Source: JBBQXK01 sp038209775
Lineage (GTDB): Bacteria; Pseudomonadota; Alphaproteobacteria; Rhodobacterales; Rhodobacteraceae
Assembly: GCA_038209775.1 (NCBI GenBank)
Contig: JBBQXK010000002.1
Span: 91,832-155,831 of the forward strand
DNA length: 64,000 bases
Direction of reading: 5' to 3'
Shown piece after piece: positions 53,976-62,273 of the stretch. Under the pieces are notes generated by a model. The model saw only the letters and a program-made list of their open reading frames with translations, was not told the origin of the DNA and made no database searches. Every line of letters begins with the position of its first letter. Positions within the stretch are counted from its first letter, which is position 1. The position numbers and the translations under genes were made by a program.

Positions 53976-54934
53976 CTGTCGATCGCGGGGAGGCGGGCCG
54001 CTTCAGCCTCGGACGGGGACATGAGGAGTGAGGTTGCGGGCTTGGGCAGGGTGTCGAACCCGGGCGGCAGGCCCGTGGCGGGGGTGTGGGCGGGGTACAT
54101 CCAGTTGGTGGTGGGAATGGCGGACTGGAAAGCGTCGGAGCCGACGAAGGTGAGGAACTGGTCGGCGAGGGCGGGCGCGTCGGTGGCGGCAAGTTTGCCC
54201 GCAACCTCGATCTGGAGGTAGTGGCCTTCGGTAAAGAGGGCTGCGGCCTTGGTCGCGTCGTTCTCGGCGATCAGGTGATAGGCCGGCGAGGTGGTGTAGG
54301 ACAGGACCATGTCGGCCTCGCCTTCGAGGAACAGCCCGTAAGCCTCGGACCAGCCGGGGGTGACGGTCACGATGTTGTCGGCGAGGTCGGCCCAGATCTG
54401 CGGGGCTTTGTCACCATAGGCCGCCTCGACCCAGAGGAGGAGGCCGAGGCCGGGGGTGGAAGAGCGGGGGTCCTGGATGACGATGGGGATGTCCGAGGCG
54501 GCGAGGGCGGCCAGACTGTCGGGTGGGGTGGCCAGGCGGGTGGTGTCGTAGACGAAGGCGAACCAGCCCCAGTCGTAGGGGATGAACAGGGGGTCATCCC
54601 ATGCGAGCGGCAGGTCGGACGGGCCGGACAGGCCGTGCGGGGCGAAAAGGCCGGTGGCGGCGGCCTGGGCGGTGAGGCTGGTGTCGAGACCGAGGACGAC
54701 ATCGGCGTTGGTTGCGGCACCTTCAAGCTGGACGCGGGCCAGAAGGGCCGCGCCGTCGCCCGCGCCGATCAGCACGAGGTCACAGGCGCAGGTCGCCTCG
54801 AACGCCTTTTCGATCACCGGGCCGGGGCCCCATTCCGAGACGAAACTGTCGTAGGTGAGGACGGTCAGCACGGGTGTTTCGGCACTGGCCATGGTGGCGA
54901 TCAGTGCGAAACCCGCAGCAAGGGAGGTCTTCAT
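53951..54934 (-). CDS. thiB: Thiamine-binding periplasmic protein
   Basis: 327-residue binding protein with a signal peptide (KTSLAAGFALIATMASA). The mature protein opens with VLTVLTYDSFVSEWGPGP, a ThiB/TbpA hallmark, and later has YDWGWFAFVYDT and MVLSYTTSPAYHL. The ATG at 54934 has GGAG six bases upstream; the ATG at 54940 overlaps that site. First gene after the TPP riboswitch. Confidence 0.94.
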   Translation of the reverse strand: MKTSLAAGFALIATMASAETPVLTVLTYDSFVSEWGPGPVIEKAFEATCACDLVLIGAGDGAALLARVQLEGAATNADVVLGLDTSLTAQAAATGLFAPHGLSGPSDLPLAWDDPLFIPYDWGWFAFVYDTTRLATPPDSLAALAASDIPIVIQDPRSSTPGLGLLLWVEAAYGDKAPQIWADLADNIVTVTPGWSEAYGLFLEGEADMVLSYTTSPAYHLIAENDATKAAALFTEGHYLQIEVAGKLAATDAPALADQFLTFVGSDAFQSAIPTTNWMYPAHTPATGLPPGFDTLPKPATSLLMSPSEAEAARLPAIDRWRAALSR

Positions 54935-54982
54935 GGGCATCTCCAAATGCAACGGGCGGAGATGGGATGGAGACGTGTCCAT

Positions 54983-55075
54983 GCACCTTCCCTCCGCCGG
55001 TATTAGCCGGTTCAGGTTCGACGGGTTCGCGCGAGGAATGCGCATCTCAGCCCGTGACCGGGCACCCCGAGGTAC
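54983..55075 (-). ncRNA. TPP riboswitch (THI element)
   Basis: The minus strand reads GGGGTGCCC, then CGGGCTGAGATG with the conserved CUGAGA that binds the pyrimidine, and later GAACCTGAACCGG and TAATACCGGCGGAGGGA, which bind the pyrophosphate. Order and spacing match the thi-box. It ends about 50 bases before the thiB start and should shut off thiBPQ when thiamine pyrophosphate is plentiful. Confidence 0.95.
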
Positions 55076-55142
55076 CTTTGAAGTTAGCGCATGGGGCGGC
55101 GGGCGCAAGGGGGGCGCTGCCCCCCGCCTTCGGCCCCCCCCC

Positions 55143-55167
55143 GGAGTATTTGGACAAAGAAGAAACG
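55143..55167 (+). repeat. Dispersed GGAGTATTTG element, copy 4
   Basis: GGAGTATTTGGACAAAGAAG followed by AAAC, 8 bp beyond the stop of the minus-strand sugar transferase gene. One base differs from copy 2 over the core. Confidence 0.7.
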
Positions 55168-55174
55168 GGAAGGG

Positions 55175-55786
55175 TCAGCCGCGGCGGATGGCGCGGGTGA
55201 GGGTTTCGACCATCAGGGCCATGTCCAAGCAGATCGTGCGGTGGCGTTGGTAGATGAGGTCGAGGTGGGCCTTTCGCGGGACGCAGGCGCGGGCGTAGAG
55301 GGCGTCGGTGTCAGCGGCGCTGTGGCAGCGGGCGAGCAGACGCTCTTCGTGGCGGTGATAGCGCAGGGTGGCGAGGCCGGTGATGCCGGGGCGGGATTTG
55401 AGGACCTGTGCGTAGAGGTCGGGGAAACGTTCGACGTATTCGCGCAGGGGGGGGCGGGGGCCGACAAAGCTCATGTCGCCTGTGAGGACGTTCCAGAGCT
55501 GCGGGATCTCATCCGCGCGGGTGCGGCGCAAGAGGCGGCCGGCGGGGGTGATGCGGGTGGTCTTGTCACCGCCGGAGACGCCGCTGTCGGTGGGGGCAAG
55601 GGTCATGGTGCGCAGTTTCCACAGGCGGAAGGGGCGGTCAGGGGCGTGCATGCGTTCGGCGATGTAGAAAAGCGGGCGGCCCTGTTTTGCGAGGAGCCAC
55701 ACGAGGAGGGCGGCAAAGGGCACGACAAGAAGGGCGATCAGGAAAAGTGCCGCGATGAGGTCGAGGGCGCGTTTGGCGGGGGTCAT
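55175..55786 (-). CDS. Bacterial sugar transferase (undecaprenyl-phosphate phosphoglycosyltransferase)
   Basis: 203-residue enzyme that puts the first sugar phosphate on the lipid carrier for a surface polysaccharide. One membrane helix (LIAALFLIALLVVPFAALLV) is followed by the catalytic core: FRLWKLRTM, RRTRADEIPQLWNVLTGDMSFVGPRP region (split here as RADEIPQLWNVL and GDMSFVGPRPP) and SRPGITGLATLRY. It is the small PglC/WcaJ-C type. Start overlaps the stop of the SDR gene (ATGA). Confidence 0.9.
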   Translation of the reverse strand: MTPAKRALDLIAALFLIALLVVPFAALLVWLLAKQGRPLFYIAERMHAPDRPFRLWKLRTMTLAPTDSGVSGGDKTTRITPAGRLLRRTRADEIPQLWNVLTGDMSFVGPRPPLREYVERFPDLYAQVLKSRPGITGLATLRYHRHEERLLARCHSAADTDALYARACVPRKAHLDLIYQRHRTICLDMALMVETLTRAIRRG

Positions 55787-56622
55787 GGCCCGCCCTGCCA
55801 TTGCCGCCATTCGGCGACCAGGCTGCGCGGCGCGCTGGACGTGGGCGGCAGGCGGACGAGAGATTGGAGGCGGGTGGTGTTCAGGCTGACATCGGGGATC
55901 ACGTCAGGGTTCGGGGGGCCGAAGTGCCAGTCGAGGCCGGCGTTCTGAAGAAGGGCCGACATCGCCACGGGGAGGGGGGTGGCGATGTTCAGGACCTGCG
56001 GGAGTTCGGTGCCTTCGACCGCAAGGGTTGCGAGGCGCGACAGGACGGCGGACAGGGTGACGGGGCCGATGTAGCTGCGCCTTGGCCCCGCGCCGTCGGG
56101 GGTGGGGTCAAGTATGACGGGGCCGGTGTGGGTGCGGCCCAGAAGGGCATCGGCGCCCACCACATTGCCGATGCGCAGAAGGGTGAGGCCCGGCCCGCCG
56201 TGGCGGGTGTGCCAGTTCAGGGCCGCGTCCTCCATCGCGGCCTTGGCGCGGCCGTAGTCGGCGATGGGGGCGGGAGCGGTGTCTTCGGTCAGCGCGGTGC
56301 CGGGGCCGTAGACGGCGGCGGAGGAGGCGATGAACACATGCGCCGCACCCTGGACTGCCGCGGCCTGCAATGCGCGGAGCGCGAGGGCAGTGTTGGGATC
56401 GGGGTCGGCGCGGCCACCTGCCAGACAGAGGATGACGCCATATGCCCAAGGGGGCGCAGGTTCGTGCAGGATGTCCCAGTGCAGGAATAGATCGCGGTGG
56501 TCACGCGCCTGCCAGATCGGTCGCAACCCCCCCTTCAGCGCAAAGGGCCAGAAGTCGCGCAGGGCAAGGCCCAGCCGCCCGGTGCCACCCAGCACCAGAA
56601 GGGGCACGGCGCGGGGGGCCAA
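55783..56622 (-). CDS. NAD-dependent epimerase/dehydratase (SDR) family protein
   Basis: 279-residue short-chain enzyme: LVLGGTGRLGLALRDF is the nucleotide-binding motif and VYGPGTALTE with YGRAKAAMED supplies the Tyr–Lys pair. Likely a nucleotide-sugar enzyme, given the sugar transferase it overlaps. The start is TTG, one base beyond the MarR stop, with AAGGGGG about seven bases upstream; a GTG at 56607 is the alternative. Confidence 0.82.
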   Translation of the reverse strand: MAPRAVPLLVLGGTGRLGLALRDFWPFALKGGLRPIWQARDHRDLFLHWDILHEPAPPWAYGVILCLAGGRADPDPNTALALRALQAAAVQGAAHVFIASSAAVYGPGTALTEDTAPAPIADYGRAKAAMEDAALNWHTRHGGPGLTLLRIGNVVGADALLGRTHTGPVILDPTPDGAGPRRSYIGPVTLSAVLSRLATLAVEGTELPQVLNIATPLPVAMSALLQNAGLDWHFGPPNPDVIPDVSLNTTRLQSLVRLPPTSSAPRSLVAEWRQWQGGP

Positions 56623-57066
56623 TCAATCGCCCCCTTCAAGGCGGGTGCGCAGCGCACGCAGCACGGGCAGGACGGCGCGCACCCGGTCAGCCCCAAGATC
56701 ACGCACAAGGTCGCTGATGACGGGTGCCACCGCCTGTACCGCCGCGTCGCGGGCGGCGCGGCCCGAGGGGCTGATGCCCACGAACTTGCGGCGGGCGTCG
56801 TCCCAGTCGGGGCGGATGTGGATGTGACCTGCCCATTCCAGTTTCGCCAGCGTGTTGGTCATCGCCCCCCGCGTGACGTGAAAATTGCGGGCAAGCTGGG
56901 CGGGGGTGCTTTCCTCGTTCATACGGGCAAGATGGTTCAGGACACTGAAATGCGACAGTTCCATCCCGCGCGGCAGCACCTTGGAGATGCGGTTGCGGGC
57001 CAACTGATCGGCCATGAACAACTCGCCGAACAGGGTGACGGCGATATCCTCGGACTTGTCGGGCAT
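56623..57066 (-). CDS. MarR family transcriptional regulator
   Basis: 147-residue winged-helix regulator. The core LSHFSVLNHLARMNEESTPA, LARNFHVTRGAMTNTLAKLE (recognition helix) and the wing (HIRPDWDDARRKFVGIS) are clear. Its first bases overlap the nitrilase stop; in-frame GTG at 57069 is an alternative. It could control this operon, but no operator was identified. Confidence 0.9.
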   Translation of the reverse strand: MPDKSEDIAVTLFGELFMADQLARNRISKVLPRGMELSHFSVLNHLARMNEESTPAQLARNFHVTRGAMTNTLAKLEWAGHIHIRPDWDDARRKFVGISPSGRAARDAAVQAVAPVISDLVRDLGADRVRAVLPVLRALRTRLEGGD

Positions 57067-57899
57067 CACGGCCCCCCGAACGTGCGGTCGTGGATGAGCG
57101 AGGGGATGCGGGCGCGGGCCTGTTCGACCTGGCTCAGGTCAAGGTCGGCGAAGGTCACGCCGGGTTCGGTGCCTGCATCCGAAAGAACCTCGCCCCATGG
57201 GGCGATGGCGAGGGAATGGCCGTGGGTTTTGCGACCTTTGCCGTCCTGTTCAGGATGGAACCCGGTCTGGGCGGGGGCCAGAACGAAACACCCTGTCTCG
57301 ATGGCGCGGGCGCGCAGCAGCACCTCCCAGTGCGCGGCACCGGTCAGGTGATTGAAGGCGGCGGGGACGGTGATGATCTGCGCGCCGGACTGGGCGAGGT
57401 GGCGGTAAAGGTGGGGAAAGCGCAGGTCGTAGCAGACAGTCATGCCGATGCGGCCAAGCGGGGTGTCGGCGAGGACCGCCTGTGTGCCGGGGCGGTAGCC
57501 TGCGGATTCGCGGTAGACCTCGGTTTCGGACACGTTCACGTCGAACATGTGGATCTTGTCATATCGGGCATGGATGGTGCCGTCGGGGGCGATGAGGAAG
57601 CTGCGATTGGCAAAGCGGCCGTCGGCGTCGTGGGTCAAAAGGCCGAGCGAGCCGATGAGCAGCCATTTGCCCGCCCGCGCGGCCTCGGCCCGCAGGGCGG
57701 CGAGGGTGGGGTCGGTATCCTCATGGTGGAACAGGTCACGTTGCCGGGCGCGGTTCGAGGACAGGGCGTTGGTGCATTCGGGCGTCAGGATCAGGTCGGC
57801 CCCGCCCGCCGCCGCCTGACGGACAAGTGCGACCGTGGCGGGCAGGTTTGCACCCGGATCATCCGTCACCGTCAGTTGCACCAGGCCTGCGCGCATCAT
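57066..57899 (-). CDS. Carbon–nitrogen hydrolase (nitrilase superfamily)
   Basis: 277-residue hydrolase with the Glu–Lys–Cys triad: Glu in LILTPECTNALSS, Lys in YDKIHMFDVN, Cys in IGMTVCYDLRFPHLYR. This is the Nit1/Nit2-like branch; Nit-type enzymes hydrolyse omega-amides or deaminated glutathione, so its place beside glutaredoxin is suggestive. ATGA overlap with grxC. Confidence 0.92.
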   Translation of the reverse strand: MMRAGLVQLTVTDDPGANLPATVALVRQAAAGGADLILTPECTNALSSNRARQRDLFHHEDTDPTLAALRAEAARAGKWLLIGSLGLLTHDADGRFANRSFLIAPDGTIHARYDKIHMFDVNVSETEVYRESAGYRPGTQAVLADTPLGRIGMTVCYDLRFPHLYRHLAQSGAQIITVPAAFNHLTGAAHWEVLLRARAIETGCFVLAPAQTGFHPEQDGKGRKTHGHSLAIAPWGEVLSDAGTEPGVTFADLDLSQVEQARARIPSLIHDRTFGGP

Positions 57900-58153
57900 C
57901 CCGCCAGCATCGGATCAAGCCGGCCCGCATTATCAAGCGCATGCATGTCGTCGCTGCCGCCGATGTGGCGGTTACCGATGAAAATCTGTGGCACGGTGTA
58001 CTGGCCGCCCGCACGGGCGGTCATCGCGCGGCGCACGCCTGCATCGCGGCTGACGTCGATTTCGCGGAAGGCGACGCCCTTGGTTTTCAGCAGGCGCTTG
58101 GCGGCGTGGCAGTAGGGGCAGATGGGCGTGGTGTAGATCTCGACAAGCGGCAT
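57896..58153 (-). CDS. grxC: Glutaredoxin 3
   Basis: 85-residue thioltransferase with the active site CPYC at residues 12–15, the TVPQIF cis-proline and GGSDDMHAL for glutathione binding. Reduces disulfides with glutathione. Lies between the RidA-like gene and the nitrilase gene, with which it overlaps by 4 bp. Confidence 0.95.
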   Translation of the reverse strand: MPLVEIYTTPICPYCHAAKRLLKTKGVAFREIDVSRDAGVRRAMTARAGGQYTVPQIFIGNRHIGGSDDMHALDNAGRLDPMLAG

Positions 58154-58206
58154 CGGTGCATCATCCCTGATGGCGGGGCATGTGGAACAGACAGGGACTA
58201 TACGGA

Positions 58207-59202
58207 TTAGAGCGCGCTGTGCAACGCGGGTCGAGGCGGGCGTTCCAGCAGAAGGCTGATCGCGGTCAGGGCACCCGGGGCCGCCAATGCCTGCACCCGG
58301 ATGCCGGTCGAGGCGGGGCCGGGGCTGGTGTAACGGCGGTTGCGGACCGCCATGTTAGCATGAAGGTCGGCGGGTGTCGGGTTGCCCACATAATGGGTGG
58401 TGGATTTCACCACGTCGGCGAAGGTGGCACCGTGGTCGAGCAGCGTGGTGGCGATGGCCTGCATGATAGCCTCGGTCTGGGGGACGAGGCCGGAGATGGC
58501 GGGGGCGATGCAGGTGACCGACAGCCAGTCGGGGGAGTGGCGCAGGGTGATCGTGGGCGTGGTCAGGGTTTGCGTGTCGGCGCCCGTGGTCGTCACCGCC
58601 CAGAGGCAGCCCACGGGGCCGATGATGCCGTGGGTTGTCAGGCCGGGGGCGGCGGGCAGGCACCAATGTTCGATCAGGGGGTGGTCGAGGGTCAGCGACT
58701 GGCGCAGTGCGGCCACATCGGTGCCGGGATGGAGGGTGGCCGCAACAAAGCGCAGGCCGTGCGAGGTGACCGTTTGCGCGGACCAGCCGGGGCCCTTGCT
58801 GTGTTCGGGTGACCTTGGGCCGGTGGCGGTGACGAAGAGGTCAAGCTCGATCTCCATCCCGGGGTAGTAGAAGGCGGGCACCACGACCGGCACGAACAGC
58901 GCCTGTGCGCCAAGGGCGGCACGCAGCTGGGCCACCACAGGGCCGGGATCGGCGGCGGTGGTGTAGACGACGGCCATCACCAGACCCTTTGCCGCGAACC
59001 CGCCACGGGCCAGCACCGTGCGGGCAAGGTCCGCCACGATGACCGCCTGCGCCAGCACGTCGCCCGGCGCGATCACGGTGCCGTCACAGTCCAGCGGGCA
59101 CTGGCCGCAGGACCAGCCAAGATCGCCCGACCGCAGCAAAAGCGAATAGGGCACCGGAATGCGCATCGACCAGAGTTCTTCGAAACCCACATGACTGCGC
59201 AT
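58207..59202 (-). CDS. Double YjgF/RidA-like protein
   Basis: 331-residue protein with two RidA-like halves: residues about 25–110 (SGDLGWSCGQCPLDCDG then DLARTVLARGGFAAKGLV) and about 235–325 (FADVVKSTTHYVGNPTP then RRYTSPGPASTGIRV). Single RidA proteins deaminate reactive enamines. Pairs of such halves also occur in chorismatase-like enzymes of about this size, so a role on another substrate is possible. Seven bases 5' of its ATG there is no strong ribosome binding site. Confidence 0.75.
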   Translation of the reverse strand: MRSHVGFEELWSMRIPVPYSLLLRSGDLGWSCGQCPLDCDGTVIAPGDVLAQAVIVADLARTVLARGGFAAKGLVMAVVYTTAADPGPVVAQLRAALGAQALFVPVVVPAFYYPGMEIELDLFVTATGPRSPEHSKGPGWSAQTVTSHGLRFVAATLHPGTDVAALRQSLTLDHPLIEHWCLPAAPGLTTHGIIGPVGCLWAVTTTGADTQTLTTPTITLRHSPDWLSVTCIAPAISGLVPQTEAIMQAIATTLLDHGATFADVVKSTTHYVGNPTPADLHANMAVRNRRYTSPGPASTGIRVQALAAPGALTAISLLLERPPRPALHSAL

Positions 59203-59229
59203 CTGCCCCCCCCTTTGCCGGGGCAGAGG

Positions 59230-59967
59230 TTAGCCGTCCTTGGTCACGCGGGCCAGCACCACGACCAGCACGCGCGACGCACCTGCGGCAAGGCAGGCCT
59301 CCGCTGCGGCGGCAAGGGTGGCGCCTGATGTCATCACGTCGTCGACCAACAGCACCGCGCGTTCAGACATGATTGCGCGGCGGCGGGGGTGGACGCGGAT
59401 GGCGCCGGTGACATTGGCGAAACGGGCGTCCTTGTTGCGGCCGTCTTGGGTGGGGGTGCGCCTGTTGCGGATCAGAAGGTCGGGGCAATGGTCGAGGCCC
59501 GCCAGTTGCGCCAGCGCGCCCGACAACAGCGCCGACTGGTTATAGCGCCGCCGCAAAAGGCGCATCCAGTGCAGAGGTATCGGGGCCACCAGCATGCCCG
59601 GTTCCAGCATCGGCATTGCGGCGCGGTGCATCCAGCGGGCGGCGGGCATGGCAAGGTCCATCCGGTCGCCGTGTTTCAGCGACAGGACCAGACTGCGGGC
59701 ATTGTCGCGGTACAACAGCGCCGCCCGGCCCCGCGACCATGGGCGCGCGATGGTCAGGCAGTCGTCGCAATGCACGGTATGGCCGGGGTCCTGCCCCGGC
59801 AGTTGCGTGCCGCAAAGATCGCAGACCAGCCCGGTGACAAACGGCGTATCACGCCAGCAGGTGGGGCACAGCGCGAAGTCGGTCGTCACCTGCGCGTCGC
59901 AGGTCAGGCACTGCGGCGGATAGACCAGATGCAGGGCCGCGCGGCCCAGTCTCTCTTGCAAACCCAC
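59230..59967 (-). CDS. ComF family protein
   Basis: 245-residue protein with an N-terminal Cys cluster (PPQCLTCDA, LCPTCWRD, CDLCGTQL, HCDDC), likely two zinc-binding knuckles, and a C-terminal phosphoribosyltransferase-like domain with VLLVDDVMTSGATLAAAAE. ComF takes part in DNA uptake in naturally competent bacteria and in recombination. The start is placed at a GTG (59967), which avoids overlap with the divergent methyltransferase; an ATG at 60000 would overlap it by 8 bp. Confidence 0.88.
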   Translation of the reverse strand: MGLQERLGRAALHLVYPPQCLTCDAQVTTDFALCPTCWRDTPFVTGLVCDLCGTQLPGQDPGHTVHCDDCLTIARPWSRGRAALLYRDNARSLVLSLKHGDRMDLAMPAARWMHRAAMPMLEPGMLVAPIPLHWMRLLRRRYNQSALLSGALAQLAGLDHCPDLLIRNRRTPTQDGRNKDARFANVTGAIRVHPRRRAIMSERAVLLVDDVMTSGATLAAAAEACLAAGASRVLVVVLARVTKDG

Positions 59968-59992
59968 GCCCGTCCCCCCATCCCTGTGGCCG

Positions 59993-60835
59993 ATGACCAT
60001 GCCACCGCCCCTGACCGACCGCACAGCGCTTGCCCGCAACCGGGCCAGAGCCGCCACTTTGCCCGACCGCGCGCTGTTCCTGCACCATGACGTGGCCGAC
60101 GAAGCGCAGGAGAGACTGACCGAGGTTAACAGAACGTTTACAGATGTGGCCGTAGTGACCGGAGAGCCTGATGTGTGGCAGGCGGCGTTGCCGGGGGCGC
60201 GCGTCGTGGGCGATGCGCCGGTGCTGGACCTGGTGCCAGGGTCGCTCGATCTGGTGATCCATGCGCTGTGCCTGCACTGGGCCGATGATCCGGTAGGCCA
60301 GATCGTGCAATGCGCCCGTGCGCTGCGGCCTGACGGGATGTTCATGGCGGCGCTGTTCGGGGGCCGGACATTGCACGAGTTGCGCGCCTGTCTGGCCGAG
60401 GCGGAGGTGGCGGTGACGGGCGGCCTTAGCCCCCGTGTGCTGCCAATGGGCGAGATCCGTGATCTGGGCGGGCTGGTGCAACGGGCGGGGCTGGCGCTGC
60501 CGGTGGCCGATTCGGTGGTGCGCAGGGTGATGTACCGCGATGCGCTGCACCTGATGGCTGACCTGCGGTCGATGGGTGAGGGCAACGCGCTGGCGGGTCG
60601 CCAAAGGCGGTTCACCCGGCGCGCGGTGATGGAGGGGGCCGCCCAACGCTATACCGAGGCCTATGCGCAGCCGGGTGGCCGGGTGGCGGCGACGTTCGAG
60701 ATCATCTTTCTGACCGGCTGGGCCCCGCATGCGGGCCAGCAAAGGCCGCTCAGGCCCGGTTCGGCGACAAAGAGGCTGGCCGATGCCCTGGGCGTGCCCG
60801 AAACGCCGCTGCAACGCGAACCGGGCACGGGGTAA
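59993..60835 (+). CDS. SAM methyltransferase-like protein (NDUFAF5/BioC-like)
   Basis: 280-residue protein. The C-terminal half has the class I pattern: LVPGSLDLVIHALCLHWADD, ARALRPDGMFMAALFGG and TLHELRACLAEAE, as in NDUFAF5 and BioC relatives. The glycine-rich SAM motif I expected near residue 50 is degenerate (FTDVAVVTGEPDVW), so catalytic activity is uncertain. Divergent from comF, and 88 bp upstream of hemH. Confidence 0.75.
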   Translation: MTMPPPLTDRTALARNRARAATLPDRALFLHHDVADEAQERLTEVNRTFTDVAVVTGEPDVWQAALPGARVVGDAPVLDLVPGSLDLVIHALCLHWADDPVGQIVQCARALRPDGMFMAALFGGRTLHELRACLAEAEVAVTGGLSPRVLPMGEIRDLGGLVQRAGLALPVADSVVRRVMYRDALHLMADLRSMGEGNALAGRQRRFTRRAVMEGAAQRYTEAYAQPGGRVAATFEIIFLTGWAPHAGQQRPLRPGSATKRLADALGVPETPLQREPGTG

Positions 60836-60923
60836 GAACGGCGCGCTGGTTGACCCCGGCATGCCGCCCTATATGTCCCCCTTCAGGCCGGAAACACTGA
60901 CCGGCGTTCACAGGACACAAGCG

Positions 60924-62024
60924 ATGCTTGATGCCAAGCCCGGGCCACTGGCCCCCGCCACCACTGCAACGGCACCCGGACAGGGCCGCCTTGCGCATGC
61001 CCCTGCCAGCCACCCGCCGGTGCGCACCGCGCGGATCGGCATTCTTCTGGCAAACCTCGGGACGCCCGACAACTATGACTACTGGTCGATGCGGCGGTAT
61101 CTGAACGAGTTTCTGTCGGACAAGCGGGTGGTCGACTACTCGGCCTGGCTGTGGCAGCCCTTGCTGCAACTGGTGATCCTGACGAAACGGCCCTTCAGCA
61201 GTGGGGCCAACTACAAGCTGATCTGGAACCATGAGCGCAACGAAAGTCCGCTTCTGACCATCACCCGCGACCAGACGACCAAGATCGCCGCCGCGATGCA
61301 GGTGCGGCACGGCGATGGCGTGATGGTCGATTTCTGCATGCGCTATGGCAACCCGTCGACCGACACCAAGGTGCGCGAGATGGTCGAGGCGGGTTGCGAG
61401 AAGATCCTGTTCTTCCCGCTGTACCCGCACTACGCCGGGGCCACGTCAGCCACCGCGAACGACCAGTTCTTTCGCGCGCTGATGAAGGAAAAACGCCAGC
61501 CCGCGGCGCGGACGGTGGCCGAATACTTTGACCATCCGCTGTACATCGACGCCCTGGCACAGTCGGTCGAGCGGGCCTATGCGGCGCTGGACCATCGGCC
61601 GGATGTGCTGGTAGCCAGCTATCACGGGATGCCGCAGCGGTATCTGATGCAGGGCGACCCCTATCATTGCCAGTGCGCCAAGACCTCTCGTCTGTTGCGG
61701 GAACGGCTGGGCTGGGACAAGGGGGCCATCGACACGACGTTCCAGTCGGTGTTCGGCCCCGAGGAATGGCTGAAGCCCTATACGGTTGAACATGTGGCGG
61801 AACTGGCCCGCGCGGGCAAGAAGCGGATCGCGGTGATGGCGCCCGCGTTTTCCGCCGACTGCATCGAGACGCTGGAAGAGATCAACGGAGAAATCCGTGA
61901 GGCGTTCGAGCATGCGGGGGGTGAATCGTTCACCTACATCCCGTGCCTGAACGATGACGATGCGCATATCACGGCGCTGTCGGCGGTGATCGACGCCAAT
62001 CTGGGCGGATGGATCAGCGGCTGA
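60924..62024 (+). CDS. hemH: Ferrochelatase
   Basis: 366-residue enzyme inserting ferrous iron into protoporphyrin IX. Conserved parts: GILLANLGTPDNYDYWSMRR, the catalytic His in VLVASYHGMPQRYLMQGD, HCQCAKTSRLLRERLGW, and the Glu in FSADCIETLEEI. An N-terminal extension of about 30 residues precedes the core. AGGA lies nine bases before the ATG. Followed by a strong terminator. Confidence 0.96.
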   Translation: MLDAKPGPLAPATTATAPGQGRLAHAPASHPPVRTARIGILLANLGTPDNYDYWSMRRYLNEFLSDKRVVDYSAWLWQPLLQLVILTKRPFSSGANYKLIWNHERNESPLLTITRDQTTKIAAAMQVRHGDGVMVDFCMRYGNPSTDTKVREMVEAGCEKILFFPLYPHYAGATSATANDQFFRALMKEKRQPAARTVAEYFDHPLYIDALAQSVERAYAALDHRPDVLVASYHGMPQRYLMQGDPYHCQCAKTSRLLRERLGWDKGAIDTTFQSVFGPEEWLKPYTVEHVAELARAGKKRIAVMAPAFSADCIETLEEINGEIREAFEHAGGESFTYIPCLNDDDAHITALSAVIDANLGGWISG

Positions 62025-62031
62025 CATAGCA

Positions 62032-62061
62032 AAGGGACGGCAGGCAGCGCTGCCGTCCCTT
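62032..62061. terminator. Terminator after hemH, probably bidirectional
   Basis: AAGGGACGGCAG (62032–62043) and CTGCCGTCCCTT (62050–62061) form a 12-bp perfect stem with a 6-base loop. It lies 8 bp after the hemH stop and 30 bp beyond the end of the minus-strand peptide gene at 62091. Confidence 0.75.
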
Positions 62062-62090
62062 GCAATCGGACCGAAGTCCGACGGACGTTC

Positions 62091-62273
62091 TTAGTTCGAC
62101 GAAGCCGCAGCAGCGACCAGGATCAGGATCAGCAGGGGGATCAGGATCCCGCCAGCGGACGAGCTGGTTTTTGCTTCGACAACGGCCGGCTCCATGACCG
62201 GTTCAACAAGGCCGCCAGCGTAGGCGGTCGATGCGGTGGCTGCCAGTGCGGCTGCGAGCGCGATTTTCTTCAT
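62091..62273 (-). CDS. Small exported membrane peptide
   Basis: 60-residue protein: signal peptide KKIALAAALAATASTAYA, a short linker (GGLVEPVMEPAVVEAKTSSS), then a hydrophobic helix (GGILIPLLILILVAAAASS) at the C terminus. A strong GGAGG five bases before the start supports translation. The architecture resembles the YjbE-like peptide at 15290. Function unknown. Confidence 0.75.
   Translation of the reverse strand: MKKIALAAALAATASTAYAGGLVEPVMEPAVVEAKTSSSAGGILIPLLILILVAAAASSN

Noticed and set aside
56623..57066. MarR regulator as the switch for a defence or mobile island
   Set aside because: Neighbours are housekeeping and polysaccharide genes; no integrase, transposase, restriction or toxin genes are present.
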